The notes under the pieces are model-generated. The model searched no databases and was not told the origin of the DNA. It was given only the letters and a program-made list of their open reading frames with translations. This document shows positions 60,891-64,000 of a stretch of 64,000 nt of DNA, one piece after another. Position 1 is the first letter of the stretch. Each line of letters opens with the position of its first letter. This stretch comes from Pseudomonas sp. HN11 (lineage in GTDB: Bacteria > Pseudomonadota > Gammaproteobacteria > Pseudomonadales > Pseudomonadaceae). The position numbers and the translations under genes were made by a program. Location of the stretch: positions 3,731,001-3,795,000 of the forward strand of contig NZ_CP089985.1 of the NCBI RefSeq assembly GCF_021390155.1, read 5' to 3'.

Positions 60891-63019
60891 GAGGCAGACG
60901 CCAGGGGAGTGACGGAAGCCGCGGCAGGCGCGCGGCGGTTGGAGATTTCGGTGAGGCTGATGGTCACCAGCGCTTGCAGGTTGTACTCGGTGGCCAACTC
61001 GCGGAACGACAACACCGCCAGTTCCAGCTCACCGCGCAGTACCAGGCGGCGCAGGCTGCGGCGCAGTTCGGGGTGCACCAGCAACACCACGCTGTTGACC
61101 TCACGGGTGTTGTCACAGGCCTGACGCAGTTGGGCAAGCAAGGCGCGGCTGACTTCTTCGGGGATCAATTCGCGCTGCGGCTCCTGGCGACGCAGGGATG
61201 CGCGCAATTGGTCTTCCAGACCTGGCGCCAGCACCAGCGCGCCGATTACCCGATTGCGGTCGGCGTATTGATGGCTGATTTGCCGCGCCAGCGCTGCACG
61301 CAAATGTTCGGCCAGACGCCCGGCGTCGGTTTCGCGCGCCCCCCACTCCACCATGGCTTCGAGCAAAGCGCGCTGGTTGCGGATCGACACACCTTCGCCA
61401 ACCAGCAGGCGCAAGGTTTCGGCCACGCGTTGCAACGGCACCAGGCGCAAGGCTTCCTTGACCAGTTCGCCATAGGTGGCCTCGGTACGTTCCAATAGCA
61501 GGCGGGTCTCCTGGATGCCGAGAAAGTCGGCCGCGTAGCGACGCAGGCTGCGTTCCAGCACGCCGCGTAAAACCTCGTCGGGCAGCAGGAAGCCGATGCC
61601 GGCGTTGCGCAGCGCGTCTTCGTGCTGGCGTTCGATCCAGTGGGCACTGCGACCATTGAGGGGTGAATCGGCCTGCACCGTGGCGATATCCAGCAACTGC
61701 ACATGCACAGGATCGTCCTGCACCAGCAGGCAGTTGATCGGCAATTCGCCTTCGCTCACCGGCACGCCTTCCAGGGACACGCGGAAACTGCCCGGAGTGG
61801 CCTTGGCCTCCATGTAGATGCCTGGCACCGGCACGTCCACACCGAGCTCGGTACGCAGGTCGTGACACAGCGCTTCGATGCGCTGACGCAGGAGTTGGCG
61901 TGGCGCGCTCTGGGATACGCCGCTGCCGAGGGTCAGCAACACACGGGTATCGGGCAGCAGGTTGTCATCCAGTTCGGCCTGCACTTCGACCACTGGCTCC
62001 GGCGTCTCGACCAGCACTTCGAGTTCTGGCTGACGGTTATGGCGGCGATACATCATGAACGCCGCACCGCCAAACACCAGGGACAGACCGAGAAAGACCC
62101 AGGTCGGAAACCCCGGCAACAGGCTCACGCCAATCATGATCAGCGCGGTCAAACCCAGCGCCCGGTAACTGGCGCCCAATTGCTTGATGATCTCGCTGCC
62201 CAGGTCTCCCGCTTCACCGTCGCTGTTGACGCGAGTGACCACGGTGCCCGCCGCCACGGAAATCAGCAGCGCCGGAATCTGCGCGATCAGGCCATCACCT
62301 ACGGTCAGCAACGAGTAGGTGTGCACCGCCACGCCGAAGGGCATGTCGCGTTCGATCATGCCGATCAGCATGCCGCCGAGCAGGTTGACCGCGAGGATCA
62401 CCAGGCCAGCGATGGCATCGCCTTTGACGAACTTCATGGCGCCGTCCATCGCGCCGAACATCTGGCTTTCGCGCTCCAGGCGCGAGCGCCGGCGACGGGC
62501 CTCGCTCTGGTCGATATCGCCGTTGCGCAAGTCGTTGTCGATACTCATCTGTTTGCCGGGCATCGCGTCCAGGGTGAAGCGCGCGGCCACTTCTGCGACG
62601 CGCTCGGCACCCTTGGTGATCACCACGAACTGCGCCACGGTGATGATCAAAAACACCACCATGCCGACCACCACTTGCCCGGCGATCACGAAGTCGCCGA
62701 AGGCCTTGACGATATGCCCGGCGTCACCGTGCAGCAGGATCAAACGGGTGGTGGTGATCGACAGGGATAAGCGAAACAATGTGCTGAGCAGGATCAGCGG
62801 CGGCAGCGCGGAGAACTCCACCGAGTGGCCGATGTAGAACGCCACGATCAGGATCAGGATGCTCAAGGCGATGTTGAGGCCGATCAGCGCATCCACCAGG
62901 TAGGTGGGCAGCGGGATGATCATCATCACAATCGCCATCAGCATGAACGCGACAATAATCACGTCGGTACGCTGCGCAGCCAGGCGCGCCAGGTTGTTCA
63001 GACGGTTGAGTGCACTCAT
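60887..63019 (-). CDS. sctV: T3SS export-gate protein SctV
   Basis: A 710-residue FlhA/LcrD-family protein. Eight N-terminal membrane helices (LILLSTLFRLSLSITTTRLIL, GMVVFLIITVAQFVVITKGAERVAEVAARFTLDAMPGKQMSIDNDL) precede a large cytoplasmic ring domain. ATG at 63019 is chosen because it overlaps the sctY stop (ATGA). It has the expected length. The gene is followed by sctC2. Confidence 0.95.
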   Translation of the reverse strand: MSALNRLNNLARLAAQRTDVIIVAFMLMAIVMMIIPLPTYLVDALIGLNIALSILILIVAFYIGHSVEFSALPPLILLSTLFRLSLSITTTRLILLHGDAGHIVKAFGDFVIAGQVVVGMVVFLIITVAQFVVITKGAERVAEVAARFTLDAMPGKQMSIDNDLRNGDIDQSEARRRRSRLERESQMFGAMDGAMKFVKGDAIAGLVILAVNLLGGMLIGMIERDMPFGVAVHTYSLLTVGDGLIAQIPALLISVAAGTVVTRVNSDGEAGDLGSEIIKQLGASYRALGLTALIMIGVSLLPGFPTWVFLGLSLVFGGAAFMMYRRHNRQPELEVLVETPEPVVEVQAELDDNLLPDTRVLLTLGSGVSQSAPRQLLRQRIEALCHDLRTELGVDVPVPGIYMEAKATPGSFRVSLEGVPVSEGELPINCLLVQDDPVHVQLLDIATVQADSPLNGRSAHWIERQHEDALRNAGIGFLLPDEVLRGVLERSLRRYAADFLGIQETRLLLERTEATYGELVKEALRLVPLQRVAETLRLLVGEGVSIRNQRALLEAMVEWGARETDAGRLAEHLRAALARQISHQYADRNRVIGALVLAPGLEDQLRASLRRQEPQRELIPEEVSRALLAQLRQACDNTREVNSVVLLVHPELRRSLRRLVLRGELELAVLSFRELATEYNLQALVTISLTEISNRRAPAAASVTPLASAS

Positions 63020-63351
63020 GCGCCGGCCCTGCGTGCGGCCAGGTAGCGTTTGAAGCATTGGCGCGCTTCGTCTTTGCGCTCGCCGTACCACAAGGCGCGG
63101 GCGCGCAGCAGCAACAGGCTGGCGGATTCGCCTTCCAGCGTCACCAGGCGGTCCAGGGCACTCAGGGCGCGAGCGGCATCGCCGCTGTCGGTGAAGGCCA
63201 GCACCAGCGAGCGCAGCAACACGCCGTCATGGGGCGCGACGCTGACAGCGATCAGCAACATCACCAGGGCACGCTGGGACTGGCCGTTGCGCCGGTACAG
63301 TTCGCCAATGCCCTTGAGCAGTTGCACGGCGTCGTCGTTATTGCGGGCCAT
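63016..63351 (-). CDS. sctY: SctY-like TPR protein
   Basis: A 111-residue protein with three TPR-like helical pairs: LLKGIGELYRRNGQSQRALVMLLIAVSVAP, RSLVLAFTDSGDAARALSALDRLV and LLLLRARALWYGERKDEARQCFKRYL. Size and place between sctX and sctV match the Ysc-type SctY, which with SctX binds SctV and is needed for early export. Confidence 0.72.
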   Translation of the reverse strand: MARNNDDAVQLLKGIGELYRRNGQSQRALVMLLIAVSVAPHDGVLLRSLVLAFTDSGDAARALSALDRLVTLEGESASLLLLRARALWYGERKDEARQCFKRYLAARRAGA

Positions 63352-63707
63352 CAGGTATGGACCTCCGAGCGTTGCTGTTCGAGGGTGCGGCGCATCTGGA
63401 TCTCTTCGCCGATCAGCTCGACCGCCAGTGCCTTGATGTGCGGCTCCGCGTCCAGGCCGGGCAGGATGTGTTCCATCACATGCTCCAGCAGCTCCAGGGA
63501 GCGAGCGCCGCCGAACAGCAGCGAGTCAACGCCGGCGGCCGCGGTGAGTGCTTCGAGGTCACTGCGCAGAGAGCGGCGGGTCTGGGTCTTGCGGGTCTTG
63601 AGCACCGCTTCGAAGGCGGTGGCCTGACGTGAGTTGACCGGGCGAACCGCTTCGATCGGCGCACTGCGCACATCACTGGGAACCAACGGGCGGGGTTCGA
63701 CTTTCAT
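63351..63707 (-). CDS. SctX candidate
   Basis: A 118-residue helical protein. The name is given mainly for its place before an SctY-like gene, its size, and a C-terminal helical pair (LELLEHVMEHILPGL, ALAVELIGEEIQMRR). The N-terminus is polar and Pro-rich, consistent with a secreted early substrate. The sequence resemblance is weak. Confidence 0.5.
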   Translation of the reverse strand: MKVEPRPLVPSDVRSAPIEAVRPVNSRQATAFEAVLKTRKTQTRRSLRSDLEALTAAAGVDSLLFGGARSLELLEHVMEHILPGLDAEPHIKALAVELIGEEIQMRRTLEQQRSEVHT

Positions 63708-63733
63708 CCCAGGGCCTTAGCTTAAAAGCGTAA

Positions 63734-64000
63734 TCACAGCGTGAAGGTGAAGCGCTCCTCGCCACGGGCGAGGATCACTTGGTTGTTTTCGATGCGTTCC
63801 AGCACCCAGTTGTCCGCCAGGGCGGCGCCGGGGTACAGGCGTTTGCCGCTGTCGTTGATCACATAGGGCTGGGCGCCGAACCACACCGCCTGAAAACGCA
63901 CGCGCGGCGCAGCGGCGTCGGCGCGGACGGCCACATGCGGGTTGAGCACGATCTGCTGGCCGTAGCGCTGGTCGAAGGCCTGCTGCAGGGCCAGCCACTG
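63734..64000 (-). CDS. C-terminal end of a T3SS ring protein, probably SctD (partial)
   Basis: The frame is open to the window end, giving the last 88 residues. VWFGAQPYVINDSGKRLYPGAALADNWVLERIENNQVILARGEERFTFTL has the strand pattern of the last periplasmic ring domain of SctD. It is 26 bases upstream of the sctX candidate on the same strand. Most of the gene lies outside the window. Confidence 0.55.
   Translation of the reverse strand, partial: QWLALQQAFDQRYGQQIVLNPHVAVRADAAAPRVRFQAVWFGAQPYVINDSGKRLYPGAALADNWVLERIENNQVILARGEERFTFTL

Noticed and set aside
1..64000. CRISPR array, tRNA or rRNA genes
   Set aside because: No regularly spaced direct repeats and no tRNA or rRNA-like stretches were noticed. 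The repeats present are REP palindromes.

Overview
The window looks like a chromosomal segment of a fluorescent-group Pseudomonas. Supporting signs are the nuo operon order, high GC with Pseudomonas codon use, and several copies of the group's typical REP sequences (core GCGGGCTTGCTCGCGAA or GCGGGCTTGCCCCGC). No search could be run; assignments rest on reading the proteins and on gene order.

Region 1 (1-3568) is the end of the complex I operon (nuoL fragment, nuoM, nuoN, terminator). Region 2 (3.7-7.6 kb) is accessory: an internally deleted IS66 remnant, a cytochrome P450 with a small ABM-type monooxygenase opposite a long ArsR-type regulator, and a higBA toxin-antitoxin pair whose toxin has a premature stop. 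Region 3 (7.6-28.3 kb) is a type VI secretion operon read leftward: tssA, tssB, tssC, hcp, tssE, tssF, tssG, clpV, a 213-aa candidate RNase A-like toxin, vgrG, tagH, tssK, tssL with a peptidoglycan-binding tail, tssM, tagF. No tssJ or PAAR gene is visible.

Region 4 (28.4-38.4 kb) is mixed: a periplasmic catalase-like peroxidase with an anti-sigma factor, a divergent ECF sigma factor, an outer-membrane barrel, an arylamine N-acetyltransferase, several small proteins and two MFS transporters. Region 5 (38.5-45.7 kb) is a bufferin-type metallophore cluster: two secreted Cys-rich precursors, a DUF692 enzyme, a DUF2063 partner, DoxX and two alpha/beta-hydrolase-like proteins. Opposite it lies a large winged-helix STAND ATPase regulator, with repeated TGTATC/GATACA sites between.

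Region 6 (45.9-64 kb) is a type III secretion cluster in rhizobial (Rhc) order: sctC1, small needle-like gene, sctI, J, K, L, N, O, Q, R, S, T, U, preceded by sctD(partial)-sctX-sctY-sctV-sctC2. The secretin is split. Its C2 part, together with a CpaD-like and a TadD-like lipoprotein, resembles Tad-pilus components. SctU has lost the NPTH self-cleavage motif. A 1156-aa HrpK/HrpF-like protein lies at the cluster edge on the opposite strand.

One stretch thus carries two contact-dependent secretion machines and a copper-linked peptide system, fitting a plant- or soil-associated competitor. The strongest leads are the RNase A-like candidate toxin, the Tad-type secretin module, the altered SctU and the REP pair inside the tagH reading frame.
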